Below, in pieces: positions 23,501 through 33,499 of a stretch of DNA of 64,000 nt. The notes beneath the pieces were generated by a model, which did no database searches, had not been told where the DNA came from, and saw nothing but the letters and a program-made list of their open reading frames with translations. The stretch is from Mimachlamys varia. Taxonomy: Eukaryota; Mollusca; Bivalvia; Pectinida; Pectinidae. Location: the NCBI GenBank assembly GCA_947623455.1, contig OX392527.1:9792001-9856000 (forward strand). The letters run 5' to 3'. Position 1 is the stretch's first letter, and the number at the start of each line of letters is the position of its first letter. The position numbers and the translations under genes are program-made.

Positions 23501-26500
23501 TGAAACCAGGAGCATCTCGTTAAAACTCTGTAGAAATGTAATCAGGAGCATTTTGTTGGCACTCTGTAGAACTGTATACATGCTTTCCAGCTAAAATCGG
23601 CTCAATACAAAAAAAAATAAACCACTTTCACTGTATAATCGATTGAGGGAAGGGGAATCTCAATCGTTCAGTACTCTTATTTCTAGAATCATTTTATTCT
23701 TCAGTGAACAAGGATATGAATTTTAGAGGATATGTGAAATCAGTTTATTGATCAATCTCTTGTCAATATCAAACTTCATTAGGACATTAGATAAGAGTCA
23801 GGAGTCTCTGAACCAAAACTGATGGAGGAGTTAGTCTGTGGAGTTAGTCTGTGGAGTTAGTCTGTGAAGTTAGTCTGTGGAGTTAGTCTGTGGAGTTATA
23901 ATTAGTCTGTGGAGTTAGTCTGTGGAGCAATCTGATTAAAATACAGACCCTCACTATTACTATCGGGTGTTGGATCTGACAGCGACCAGTAGAAGGTCAT
24001 TTGCAGATGACCTTTATTATTTTCATATCTAGGAAATGAACAGCCAATCAAAATGCATCTTGTAAATGGTGTTTGTTAGGCAAAAAAAATGGTGGCGGAT
24101 CGAAACGAAGGAAAGAAAATTATTCAGGGCATTATATAAAAATTTGATTAGTATATTTTGTGATAATTTCTTTACCTTCAGTTGTTATTTCTTTTCGGAC
24201 AAACGAAAAACTACAAATCAAACAGATGATGTCTAAAAAGAACCCACGCCTTGGCGTAGAGACCACTGAACTGGGCACCGCCATTTTTATGTCCCCCTAA
24301 CGAAGTGGGGGGAAATATTGTTTTTGCTCGGTTTCTTATTATTATTATTATTATTATTATTCTTATTAGTCCCCCACCGGAATCCGGGGGGGACTATAGG
24401 TTTGCGTTGTGTCCGTCCGTCCGTCCGTCCTTCCGCACACTATTTGTCCGGGCTCTATCTCCAATACTATAAGACACTGGAACTTCATACTAAGTGTGTG
24501 GGTTCCCTGTGGGAAGGCGGTGTGTCGCGTACAAAAACCGGGTCACTGTGACCTATATTTTGACCTCTGACCTACATTAAAAAAAAAGCTTGTCCGGGCT
24601 CTATCTCCTACACTATAAAGCACTAGAACTTAATACTTAGTAGTATTGTTCCTTGTGGGAAGGCGGTGTGTCGCGTACAAAAACCAGGTCACAGTGACCT
24701 ATATTTTGACCTCTGACCTACATTAAAGAAAAAGCTTGTCCGGGCTCTATCTCCTACACTATAAAGCACTAGAACTTAATACTTAGTAGTATTGTTCCTT
24801 GTGGGAAGGCGGTGTGTCGCGTACAAAAACCGGGTCACAGTGACCTATATTTTGACCTCTGACCTACATTAAAGAAAAAGCTTGTCCGGGCTCTATCTCC
24901 TACACTATAAAGCACTAGAACTTAATACTTAGTAGTATTGTTCTCTGTGGGGAAGGCAGTGTGTCGCGTACAAAAACCGGGTCAATGTGACCTATATTTT
25001 GCTATTTTTTGACCTCTGACCTACATTAAAGTAAAAGTTTGTCCGGGCTCTATCTCCTACACTATAAAGCACTTGAACTTAATACTTGGTAGTATGGTTC
25101 CTTGTGGGAAGGCGGTGTGTCGCGTACCAAAACCGGGTCACTGTGACCTTTATTTTGCTATATTTTGACCTCTGACCTTCATTAAAGTAAAAGTTTGTCC
25201 GGGCTCTATCTCCTACACTATAAAGGACTAGAACTTAATACTTGGTAGTATGGTTCCTTGTGGGAAGGCGGTGTGTCGCGTACAAAAACCGGGTCACTGT
25301 GACCTATATTTTGACCTCTGACCTACATTAAAGAAAAAGCTTGTCCGGGCTCTATCTCCTACACTATAAAGGACTAGAACTTAATACTTGGTAGTATGGT
25401 TCCTTGTGGGAAGGCGGTGTGTCGCGTACAAAAACCGGGTCACTGTGACCTATATTTTGACCTCTGACCTACATTAAAGAAAAAGCTTGTCCGGGCTCTA
25501 TCTCCTACACTATAAAGCACTAGAACTTAATACTTCGTAGTATGGTTCCCCGTGGGAAGACGGTGTGTCGTGTACCAAAACTGGGTCACTGTGACATTTA
25601 TTTCGACAGTTATTCAAGCTATGCACAACACAAGTAAAGTTACATAAGTGTACAAACATTCTTGTTGTTGGAGATTTCAACATGGACTTCGCAAAGATGG
25701 ACAGCCTTCAAAAATCTTGTAAACTTCACCAACAACTGACCACGCCTACCCATTGCCTTGGAGGAATTCTTGACTTGGTCTTCTCATCCAAATTATTCCC
25801 AGTGACAAACAAACCTGTGTTCTTCTCAGATCACCATTTAATCAATATACAGTACTGTTGAATTCAATGTAAGCATAACAAACAACATCTTGTTATTATC
25901 ATTACAATTTCATGTCTATTGCAGTAAAACCTGTCTATAAAGGATACCCAATAGAAAAACTAAAGGTGTCCTTCATAGACTTGTGTCCTTTATATAGAGA
26001 TCATTTATAGAGTATACCTACAGTGTACATGTATTTAGTGAGAATGGGATGGTTCCTGTATAGAAGCGGGTCTCTGTAAACTACATCTTCACCTTTCAGT
26101 ACATTGAAGAAAATACATGACCTTATTGCATCTCGAGATTCACACTCATTGCTGTTGGATCTCGAGATAACAACCCGGTGGGGGACTGTAATTCGTTGAA
26201 TTATCTTGTTATTATTATTATTATTATTATTACAAGCTTTACCGAACATAATCTTACAGTGTACGTAAATGAAAAACGTATACGTATCAGCTGTACGTTT
26301 TTGTTTTCCGAAAGCACTGTCAACTTAACCACACTTCATCCGTCAAACCATGCTCTTCGTCTTCTTTGATGGTGTCGTATTTCTTTTTGATTATCAGATG
26401 CATCTGTTCCCGATCTTTCAATAGTATCTTTCAGTTTCTCTCGTCTAGTCTTGTCACGTGACTCGGTTTTCGTCAGCCAATATTTGTTTATCGCTGCTAC

Positions 26501-29500
26501 CTGACATTTGCGCTTCCCGTTCTATTTTTATACGAGCAATCACGTGATGTTTTCGAATCATGTGACCACTATCCTGCTCTTGGTTCCGTGCCGATTCGCA
26601 AGAAAACATAAGAAATGTTTTTTTAACATAGAAAACGATAATAAAAATACAACTATGGTACTGATGTGCTAAGTAATAAAATGCCGTTTTAAGGTACTTT
26701 CCGGTTAATTGACACAAATGAGACCTTAATTTTTGTTCTAAGAATAGCATTTGCCTTCAGAAAATGTATTTCATTTAGAAATTGGTCCAAACACGAGCTA
26801 ATTATTATTAGTATGTAAGATTATGTTTTAATTATTCTTGTTTCTTCCACTTTCTTCCGCCGCGGAGGTTTCTGACCGTTTTCTCAAAAACTACTGGACG
26901 GATCTTCACGAAACTTCACACACATACTCATTAGGGGCGGAGTGTGTGAAAACGGGTTGTTTTTTTGCAACCGGAAGTCCAAGATGGCCGCCAGAGCTAA
27001 TTTCCGGTTTTCAAAATTCAGTCTCCGATTTCAGTAAAAATTGGTACATGGGTGTTTTAAGGGATGCTGAATAACATGGTAACATTTTCGTAAAGTTTGG
27101 TTGCCACCGAAACGAAAATGGAGGCCTCTGATTGGTCGAAATTTATATATTGTCCGATTTCAATGAAATTTAATATATATGTGTAGTATTACACCAACAA
27201 CATTGTCGTCACATCCGTTTCATGATTCGTCAACATGGCCGCTATTTCCTGGCTTCTGATTGGTCGAAATTTATATATTGTCCGATTTCAATGAAATTTA
27301 ATATATTTGTGTAGTATTACACCAACAACATTGTCGTAACCTCCGTTTCGTGATTCGTCAACATGGCCGCTATTTCCTGGCTTCTGATTGGTCGAAATTT
27401 ATATATTGTCCGATTTCAATGAAATTTTATATATAACTGTAGTAGGACACCACGGACATTGTCGTAACCTCCGTTTCGTGATTCGTCAACATGGCCGCTA
27501 TTTCCTGGCTTCTGATTGGTCGAAATTTATATATTGTCCGATTTCAATGAAATTTTATATATAACTGTAGTAGGACACCACGGACATTGTCGTAACCTCC
27601 GTTTCCTAATTCGTCAACATGACCGCTGATATATGGGGTGTCAGCTATATTTCCATTGTGAGTTCATTGGGCTCATCAGTTCCGACCAAAGGGGTAGTTT
27701 GGGGGACATCTGTAATGGTACCCCATTACAATAAGCACTTGTTGTATACGGTCTTTCGGGTTTCTCGCTTCTTTACTCTGGTTTCCCAAAAAGTGAAGAA
27801 ACAAATCAAATATAGCTTTTCACTTTCAGAATCTGGTAAGCAGCGATTTGATTGGTGAATACAAAGGTCATCTGCACATGACCTTCTACTGGTCGCTGTC
27901 AGATCCTACACACGATAGAAATAGTGAGGATCTGTATTTTAATCAGATTGTCTGTGGAGGGAGATTCTGTCTAACATATACTTGTAGCTGAGAGAGAACT
28001 AGATCCTTTGTCTGCCGGGGAGATTCTGTGTAACATATACCTGAGAGAGAACTATACCCTTTGTCTACAGGGGAGATTCTGTGTAACTTGTATCTGAGAG
28101 AGAACGATATCCGTGTCTACAGGGGAGATTCTGTGTAACTTGTAGCTGAGAGAGAACTATATCCTTGTCTACAGGGGAGATTCTGTGTAACTTTTACCTG
28201 AGAGAGAATTATATCCTTGTCTACAGGGGAGATTCTGTGTAACTTGTACCTGAGAGAGAACTATATCCTTGTCTACAGGGGAGATTCTGTGTAACTTGTA
28301 CCTGAGAGAGAATTATATCCTTGACAGCCAAGTAAAGTCAAAACCAGAGATTCATGTATAGAGTAAGATGCAATATGATTTTATCAATATTTTAGCTAAT
28401 TTTATTTCATATTCCAGTATACTTGAATAATTGTTAACCCTATGTTTACAGTGTCTGTCCAATTGAACTTTGACCTCTGTAGAAAGCTGGATATATTCTT
28501 GGGACCACAGCTAACACAGATTGCATCAGACATAGGAGAACAATATTCCAAAAGGCCAAATAACAGGTAAAACTGGACTTCTAAACTCTTTGCTTGCTAA
28601 GTAATGGAGTTATCTCCCTGTAGACCCAGGCACTTAGTGATTTTGAACTTTTATTTCAAATTTACGACGTATTTCCATTTTTTCCATCTTACATATCAAT
28701 GCATTATTGATGTCATCTCAGATGATTTTGTCAGATAAAAATACTCTCAGAAGTCTATAACATTTAAATTTATTTCAAACCATTGGTTAAATGGATGAAA
28801 GTGAGCATGCACCGCTGACATTCCCTGCCAAAAATCCCGTATATATTTGTAAAATTTTGATTGTAAAACAGCAAGAATCATACTGTAGAAAACATGGAAT
28901 CCATCAGAATTTTTCTTTGTGGTCTTCTTTTGATGCACTCAAATTTTAGCGTGTAACAAACTTTAAACAGATACCCAGTAAGTGCAATAACTAATTGGTG
29001 CACTCACAATGCTTACTGGGGAAAGTAAATGCTTACTGTGGAAAGTACTATACAGAAACATTAATTAACAATATCAGAATGTAGTGGAAGGCTTTCAGTA
29101 CCAAAATCACTAAACTATGATGACAGTTAAATATATACACTTACAGTCTAACTAAATATATACACTTACAGTCTAACTAAATATATACACTTACAGTCTA
29201 ACTAAATATATACACTTACAGTCTAACTAAATATATACACTTACAGTCTAACTAAATATATACACTTACAGTCTAACTAAATATATACACTTACAGTCTA
29301 ACTAAATATATACACTTACAGTCTAACTAAATATATACACTTACAGTCTAACTAAATATATACACTTGCTGTCTAACTAAATATATACACTTACAGTCTA
29401 ACTTAACATAAAACTATATAGTACTGTTACGTTTTAGTGGTGATCCTTTGTGCAAATATATCTACTTCAACCACATGAACTTGGCTCAGAAATCCACGGT

Positions 29501-30767
29501 TCACTCCGACAAGAAATCCATGCCAGTCCAGATCCCAACGGAGACCCTCCGACTTCTCAGTGATATCAGCTCTGACATGTCAAGGTAAATTGTCGGCAAT
29601 CTGCTCTTTGTAAAACTCTTTCCATGTCTAAGTCATATCCCAATGACAGTCAGTTTTAGGTCACCTGATTAGAAGGGCTAATTGAGCTAATGCTATTGTG
29701 TGGTGTCTGTCCATTCCTCATCTATCTGTCGATTATCCGTCCTACATCAGTCAATTTTTCCTTTAAATGACACTGAACTTCTTCTGAAATACCAAAAGGC
29801 TTAGAGACATGATATTTGGCTTGTACTGTGCACCTTTTGTAAACTGACTATACTTGGGACATGATTACTTGGTGGGTTCATAGAGGATTCAGTTTGGAGA
29901 GGTAAGCTGAATTGACCAATCAGGATGATCCAGATTTAATTGATTGGACGACACTTTGTCAAAAAAAACCTTCAAATGATTAAAGGCCTAGGTCCATGAT
30001 CTACGTACTTAGATACTTGCAGTCATAGATGTTAGTCTACTTTAAACTTATAAGTGAGAGATTAGGACCAGGTGAGTGATTGGCCTCATTGATGTAACAC
30101 CAGTTTTGGCATGGGTATTCAATGTTTATTTAGATACTGATTGTGTATATGTTGTCCTATGGCTTGTATTCCTCTCTGTTCAAAGAAAGGAATCAAAAAT
30201 CTTTTCCCAGGTACCAGGCAGTTGATCATCCATTTTTTTTTTCCAGTTATTTTTTACTGTTGTTTGGTATTGAGAATTGGTTAAAATTTCATGATCGATC
30301 ATCATTTGGTAATAACCAATTAAAAATGGCAACCTACAAAGAAAAAATTTAGCTGTGATTTGTTTTATTATAAACTGTCTTTAACAAAACAAAACTTTTC
30401 TATCTGTTGGAACAGATGCAGTGAAGATGGAGAAACCATTGTGAAAACAACAGGGGACAGTTGGGTAGTCGGGAAAAAATCAGACCAAAGAGAATTCTAC
30501 GTAGTGATAAACCAGAAAAATACAAATCTTATAGAAATTAATGGTATGTATACATATTAAAAGGGACATAACTCTGAGATAAGACTATGTTCTACTGCAG
30601 TATGATAACCTCTTGTAATTGTAATAGAATATCACATTAGTTTAAAATGTTTTATACATTTTGCCTCTTAGGTCTAAACTATTGTTTATGTTTTCCTTTT
30701 CTTTGTTCCAGATGAAGTGAAGAGGCTATGTGCAAGCAATTTCAACAGTATCTTCTTTTTGGACTAG
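11551..30767 (+). CDS. CCZ1: CCZ1, vacuolar fusion protein / Rab7 GEF subunit (12 coding exons, complete)
   Basis: Exons: 11551-11625, 12017-12114, 12444-12534, 13052-13174, 13648-13737, 15328-15503, 19694-19843, 22326-22471, 28452-28566, 29438-29584, 30416-30543, 30712-30767. All introns are GT-AG with compatible phases and give 464 residues plus TAG (human CCZ1 is about 482). Diagnostic blocks: FFVFNATYGPREGE at the N terminus, KIMFYHP, VGLCEAVVKFT, EPEFWMVM, KYTAFLYNDQLVWSGLEQDD, YKYLTTSLFP, YIYFNHMNLA, SWVVGKKSDQRE, and NSIFFLD at the C terminus. CCZ1 is a longin-domain protein that with MON1 forms the guanine-nucleotide exchange factor for Rab7. The complex drives early-to-late endosome conversion and autophagosome-lysosome fusion. 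The gene covers 19 kb because introns 6, 7 and 8 are inflated by repeats. The ATG at 11551 was chosen because it sits 10 residues before the conserved FFVFN block. Confidence 0.96.
12550..12780. repeat. 24-bp minisatellite in CCZ1 intron 3
   Basis: About 9 copies of a 24-bp unit (ACATCAGGACTGTTGGTCC plus TTCTA), starting 16 bases after the exon 3 donor at 12535. The 8-codon period produces short open frames on both strands that are not genes. Confidence 0.93.
13818..15064. mobile_element. Interspersed repeat in CCZ1 intron 5 (GGTCACCTGA family)
   Basis: A block that opens with AAGGTCACCTGAAATGAAG and closes with CAGGTGACTGTTAAGG and CCCATGGGCCTCTTG, consistent with a nonautonomous dispersed repeat. 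It holds an internal imperfect duplication: the stretch with TCTTAAGGTGTTTTATCAAA and GTGAATTTCATG at about 14108-14165 recurs at about 14447-14505, 330-340 bases later. No coding capacity is seen. The GGTCACCTGA and CAGGTGA ends are partly inverted. Exact boundaries and target duplication were not settled. Confidence 0.55.
15485..19425. repeat. Giant exon-derived tandem array spanning the 5' splice site of CCZ1 intron 6
   Basis: The last bases of exon 6 plus the donor (ACAATGACCAGCTTGTGTG|GTAAGT) are the first copy of an array filling nearly all of intron 6. In 15485-16540 the copies keep the exon wording, with units of about 55-60 bp and compound forms. From 16540 the unit settles at 48 bp (ACAATGTCAGCTTGTGTGG plus TAAGTCAGTGTGGT and variants). 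I estimate about 80 copies, most with an intact GGTAAGT. The annotated donor is taken as the first one (15504) because the reading frame and the following exon fit it. Confidence 0.95.
19779..20885. repeat. 96-99-bp exon-derived tandem array at CCZ1 exon 7 / intron 7
   Basis: About 11-12 copies of a 93-99-bp unit. Each copies the last ~65 bases of exon 7 (AACAGCAGTGTGTCCCCTAG ... CACTACGGCAA) together with the donor GTAAGTCTCCAACCTTAT. The first copy is the true exon end (donor at 19844). Copies are very similar, pointing to recent expansion or homogenisation. The 33-codon period gives an open frame over most of the array, which is not a separate gene. Confidence 0.95.
20886..21770. other. 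Unique part of CCZ1 intron 7
   Basis: AT-rich intronic sequence. No gene, RNA or array recognised. Confidence 0.5.
21771..22240. repeat. Diverged copies of the 146-bp satellite family in CCZ1 intron 7
   Basis: Blocks such as GAGGCGGTGTGCAAATCAC, TTTTGACTTTTGACCTACAT and TGGGATCTAATCTCCTATAC parallel the better-preserved satellite at 24440-25600 (GGAAGGCGGTGTGTCGCGTA, TTTTGACCTCTGACCTACAT, CGGGCTCTATCTCCTACAC). GGGGGACTGTAATTTGCTGA at about 22162 also matches 26181. This is an older relative of the element in intron 8. Confidence 0.6.
22493..23575. repeat. 36-bp minisatellite with interspersed exon 8 end copies, CCZ1 intron 8
   Basis: About 27 copies of a 36-bp unit (ACTCTGTAGAAATGTAACCA plus GGAACATCTCATTG). 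At its start and in the middle are two extra copies of the end of exon 8 with its donor (GTGTGTATGTTAATCAATG|GTAAGT), with donors at 22546 and 23203 besides the true one at 22472. The first is a 74-bp tandem duplication across the exon/intron boundary. The 12-codon period explains the open frames on both strands. Confidence 0.93.
23826..23927. repeat. 13-bp tandem repeat next to the TIR element
   Basis: About 7 copies of AGTTAGTCTGTGG with slight variants, ending exactly where the terminal inverted repeat of the neighbouring element begins at 23928. Confidence 0.85.
24340..25605. repeat. ~146-157-bp satellite inside the TIR element
   Basis: Eight copies of a ~146-157-bp unit beginning near TGTCCGGGCTCTATCTCC and containing GGAAGGCGGTGTGTCGCGTA and TATTTTGACCTCTGACCTAC. 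It is preceded by an (ATT)n tract and by CCGT repeats at about 24413-24432. Two copies carry a short insertion (GCTATATTTT). Confidence 0.9.
25601..25861 (+). pseudogene. Endonuclease (EEP)-domain fragment of a retroelement
   Basis: An 86-codon open stretch ends in TGA at 25859-25861. It reads ...NILVVGDFNMDF..., then LTTPTHCLGGILDLVFSS and FFSDHHLINI. VVGDFN, LDLVF and SDHH are the spaced motifs of the C-terminal half of the exonuclease/endonuclease/phosphatase fold in non-LTR retrotransposons, and in some Helitron-related elements. There is no start codon, no N-terminal half and no reverse transcriptase nearby. It lies inside the TIR element and is probably captured or an old insertion. Confidence 0.7.
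26838..27615. repeat. 128-bp tandem repeat in the right part of the TIR element
   Basis: Four copies of a 128-bp unit (GATTCGTCAACATGGCCGCT at 27224, 27352 and 27480, degenerate near 27608) with TCTGATTGGTCGAAATTTAT and TGTCCGATTTCAATGAAAT. A related, less regular lead-in runs from about 26838. Confidence 0.85.
27951..28330. repeat. ~51-bp tandem repeat to the right of the TIR element
   Basis: About 7 copies of a ~50-bp unit with GGGGAGATTCTGTGTAACTT and GAGAGAGAACTATATCCTTG. The first copies are diverged and begin in the putative target duplication. Confidence 0.88.
29125..29405. repeat. 25-bp tandem repeat in CCZ1 intron 9
   Basis: About 11 nearly perfect copies of a 25-bp unit (AACTAAATATATACACTTAC plus AGTCT). 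It ends about 30 bases upstream of the exon 10 acceptor (29437), in the branch-point region. Each copy ends in a pyrimidine-poor TTACAG that resembles a weak 3' splice site. Confidence 0.93.
29650..30090. mobile_element. Second copy of the GGTCACCTGA repeat family, CCZ1 intron 10
   Basis: Begins TTTAGGTCACCTGATTAGAA and ends near ACCAGGTGAGTGATTGGCCT, the same kind of ends as the intron 5 element, with a CTGTCCATTCCTCATC-like segment between. It is shorter and diverged. Boundaries are approximate. Confidence 0.4.
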
Positions 30768-30837
30768 ATTTGTTCGGATAACATTTTCTAATACCAGCGA
30801 GCATGACTTAACTCAGATGGAGGGGACTAGTTTTCTG

Positions 30838-31345
30838 TAACACCTGTCAGTATTACACACAGGTGTGGCAGAGCTTTCTGTAACACCTGTCGGTATTACA
30901 CACAGGTGTGGCAGAGCTTTCTGTAACACCTGTCGGTATTACACACAGTTGTGGCAGAGCTTTCTGTAACACCTGTCGGTATTACACACAGGTGTGGCAG
31001 AGCTTTCTGTAACACCTGTCGGTATTACACACAGGTGTGGCAGAGCTTTCTGTAACACCTGTCGGTATTACACACAGGTATGGCGGAGCTTTCTGTAACA
31101 CCTGTCGGTATTACACACAGGTGTGGCAGAGCTTTCTGTAACACCTGTCGGTATTACACACAGGTATGACGGAGATTTCTGTAACACCTGTCGGTATTAC
31201 ACACAGGTGTGGCAGAGCTTTCTGTAACACCTGTCGGTATTACACACAGGTATGACGGAGATTTCTGTAACACCTGTCGGTATTACACACAGGTGTGGCG
31301 GAGATTTCTGTAACACCTGTCGGTATTACACACAGGTGTGGTGGA
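30838..31345. repeat. 43-bp tandem repeat in the CCZ1 3' UTR
   Basis: About 11-12 copies of a 43-bp unit beginning 70 bases after the CCZ1 stop codon. Each copy contains the inverted pair ACACCTGT ... ACAGGTGT around an 11-base loop, so the transcript would carry a row of identical hairpins. A degenerate tail with CACCTGTGGA units continues to about 31575. Confidence 0.92.
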
Positions 31346-31916
31346 CTACCTTTTCTATATCTCTTGATTATCATACACAGGTATATAGAGGACTACTTTT
31401 CTAACACCTGTGGATGGACACGGATATAGAAACTACATTTCTAACACCTGTGGAGTGACACGGATATAGAGACTACATTTCTAACACCTGTGGATGGACA
31501 CGGATATATAGAGGACTGCCTTTCTATTACCTGTGTATGACACAGCTACTTTTCTATTACCTGTGGATCGACACAGGTATAGTATAGGGAAGTGATTTAA
31601 CTGTCTGTATGAGTACATATCATCTGAGGCACACCTTACTACGCTGGTGAATATTACTACAAAACTCGGGAGAAGGAGTTTCACAGAAAAAGAGGAATGT
31701 CCTGTGTATTGTCTCACCAGGATAGTGTTGACTCGGAAGGAAACACTTGTTTATAGTGTCAGTGACTTTTACTCTCATTGTTATTAAATTATTTTATACA
31801 TAACCTTTCGTGTTGTTGTATGTATAAGTGTGTAGATATGTCTGGTGTCTGGAGTTGTGGCTTTCAGTGCTATTGTCAAATTATTCAAATATTTTTAGAA
31901 ACATTTTAACATTTTG

Positions 31917-31922
31917 AATAAA
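31917..31922 (+). terminator. Possible CCZ1 polyadenylation signal
   Basis: AATAAA followed by an A-run, about 1.15 kb after the stop codon. A variant ATTAAA near 31786 is an alternative. It is placed by motif and position only. Confidence 0.35.
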
Positions 31923-32369
31923 AAAAGACATGTTTATATACTTTATAAGTTGATGTCCATCACCTCATGGGGTAAAAAAGCATTTCAGAAATTACTATTT
32001 TAAGTCTACTTTAGATTTAATGAACAATTACTAGGTATAAATCTAAATACCCCCCTCCCTTTCCTGCCCCAATTAATTGAGAGTATATACCAGGTAATTA
32101 TTGCTTTGTCAATGAACAATGACATTAAATGCATTTGCCTGTAGGAAAAGCTTGTGTGTTCATTTTTCCTTGCCTGAGAGGTAATGGTCTGTGGTCATCC
32201 TGGGAACTCCAGCTTGCCAAGTTGTCGGTGACCTTAAAAAGGTCAAAGGTCACACAATACCACTAAAAAACTTATAGGTCAAATGCACTCCTTAGCTTTA
32301 GATCTACATACAAAATGTAGGATTTAGATTTTAAAGAAAACGCAATAGGACTACGAAAAGTGCTTAAGA

Positions 32370-32450
32370 TTGTGTCGTCGCTGGGGCTTGTACCCGCGAC
32401 CCTTAGCTCTTCAGCCCTATGCTCTACTGACTGAGCTAAAGGGAAATTCC
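32370..32450 (-). repeat. tRNA-derived sequence (tRNA-Phe-like), probable SINE head
   Basis: Read on the minus strand: TAGCTCAGTCAGTAGAGC (A box region), GGGCTGAAGAGCT (anticodon arm with GAA), then GGGTCGCGGGTACAAGCCCC (variable region and degraded B box). The order and spacing match a tRNA-Phe(GAA) body. The acceptor arms do not pair and the T loop is altered, so it is not a working tRNA gene; a SINE head or tRNA pseudogene is likely. It also produces a false antisense ORF (LAQSVEHRAEEL...). Confidence 0.65.
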
Positions 32451-32754
32451 CTACAGCTGACACTTGTAAGGCAACCTAATCAATGCACATATTTTACAGA
32501 ATGTGTAAAGGAATTGTAAGGGTTAGGGTTTACATAACTATATACATTAAGTTTAAATTGAATATAATGCCTTTGTGTGGGATTAAGATAAAAATTAGCA
32601 AGACGGTGGTACCATTACAGTCCTTCAGCTTGTATGAGATTCTCCAGGAAAACATTTACACTTTATATTTGGTACAATTCCTGTGCCAAGAAATATTGTA
32701 TGAAATAAAAGATGTGTATAAAGTCACCTGACTTTGTAATTACAAGTGAGGAGG

Positions 32755-33480
32755 TCAGATGGTTCTTACCAAAACGTCATTTGACCCCTTTGATTTGAAT
32801 GAAAGTCAGGTCCTTTATTAAAACAACTTTGATGGAGCTCCATTTAAAAGGTACTGGCTAATAATCATTACACTTTGTGTTATGGTTCTAGAAAAGATAT
32901 AAAGTTTTCGGCATATTTGACCCCGGTGACATTGAATGAAGGTCAAGATCATTTATAAACAAACTTGAGCTCCATACAAGCTACCTTCCATGAACAGTGT
33001 TCTCACTCAGTTTTGCAATAGTTGGTTGACCTTAATAGAGTAGCAAGTTGAATTTTCACATAACATTATGTTAACATGCATAAAATTCTGAAAAAATAGC
33101 TGGTTCAAAGTTGATGAATAGCAGGCTACTTTTGCCGGCAACCGGCTTTTAATGAGATGTACCAACCAAATATCTTTACCTGATTAGGACTTCTGATTCT
33201 TGTGGTTAGATGTCATTTGAAATATATACATATTTGACCTCTGTGACCTTTAAACAAGGCCAGTGTCATTTATTTGAAAATATTTGATATATATGTAGAT
33301 CTATCCCAGATAACTACATACCAAATATCATCACCCTAGATCTTATGGGAATGTCATATGAAGTTTCTTGCATATTTGATCCATGACCTTGAATGAAGGT
33401 CAATGTCATTTGAAGTTGTGGGCATAATTGACACCTATGACCGTCAACAGGTTTAGGTTTATATATAACATGCATAAGTA
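32755..33480. other. Old dispersed repeat remnants
   Basis: Degenerate recurrences of phrases such as CATATTTGACC, TGACCTTGAATGAAGGTCA and TGTCATTTGAA at roughly 32780, 32925, 33230 and 33385. No coding potential is seen. Confidence 0.4.
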
Positions 33481-33499
33481 ACAATTTCAATTAATTGGT

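Larger units (their letters stand above)
23928..27950. mobile_element. 4.0-kb DNA element with ~90-bp terminal inverted repeats in CCZ1 intron 8
   Basis: The left end (CAATCTGATTAAAATACAGA, 23928 onward to about 24017) is an imperfect reverse complement of the right end (about 27860-27950, ending TCTGTATTTTAATCAGATTG). Both arms share ATCTGACAGCGACCAGTAGA and AGGTCATNTGCAGATGACCT. Nine identical bases, TCTGTGGAG, abut both ends (23919-23927, 27951-27959) and look like a target-site duplication. The caveat is that the left flank is itself a 13-bp repeat containing these bases. Long inverted ends with a 9-bp duplication resemble Mutator-like elements; this is inference. No transposase ORF is present. 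The interior holds satellites, (ATT)n tracts and an endonuclease-like fragment, so the element is nonautonomous or composite. Confidence 0.75.

Noticed and set aside
22575..23594. Open frames of 136-199 codons over the 36-bp array
   Set aside because: Stop-free tandem repeat in CCZ1 intron 8, open on both strands.
32272..32463. 63-codon minus-strand ORF (MSAVGNFPLAQSVEHRAEEL)
   Set aside because: Its middle is a tRNA-like sequence read as protein; this is a common false ORF over tRNA-derived repeats.
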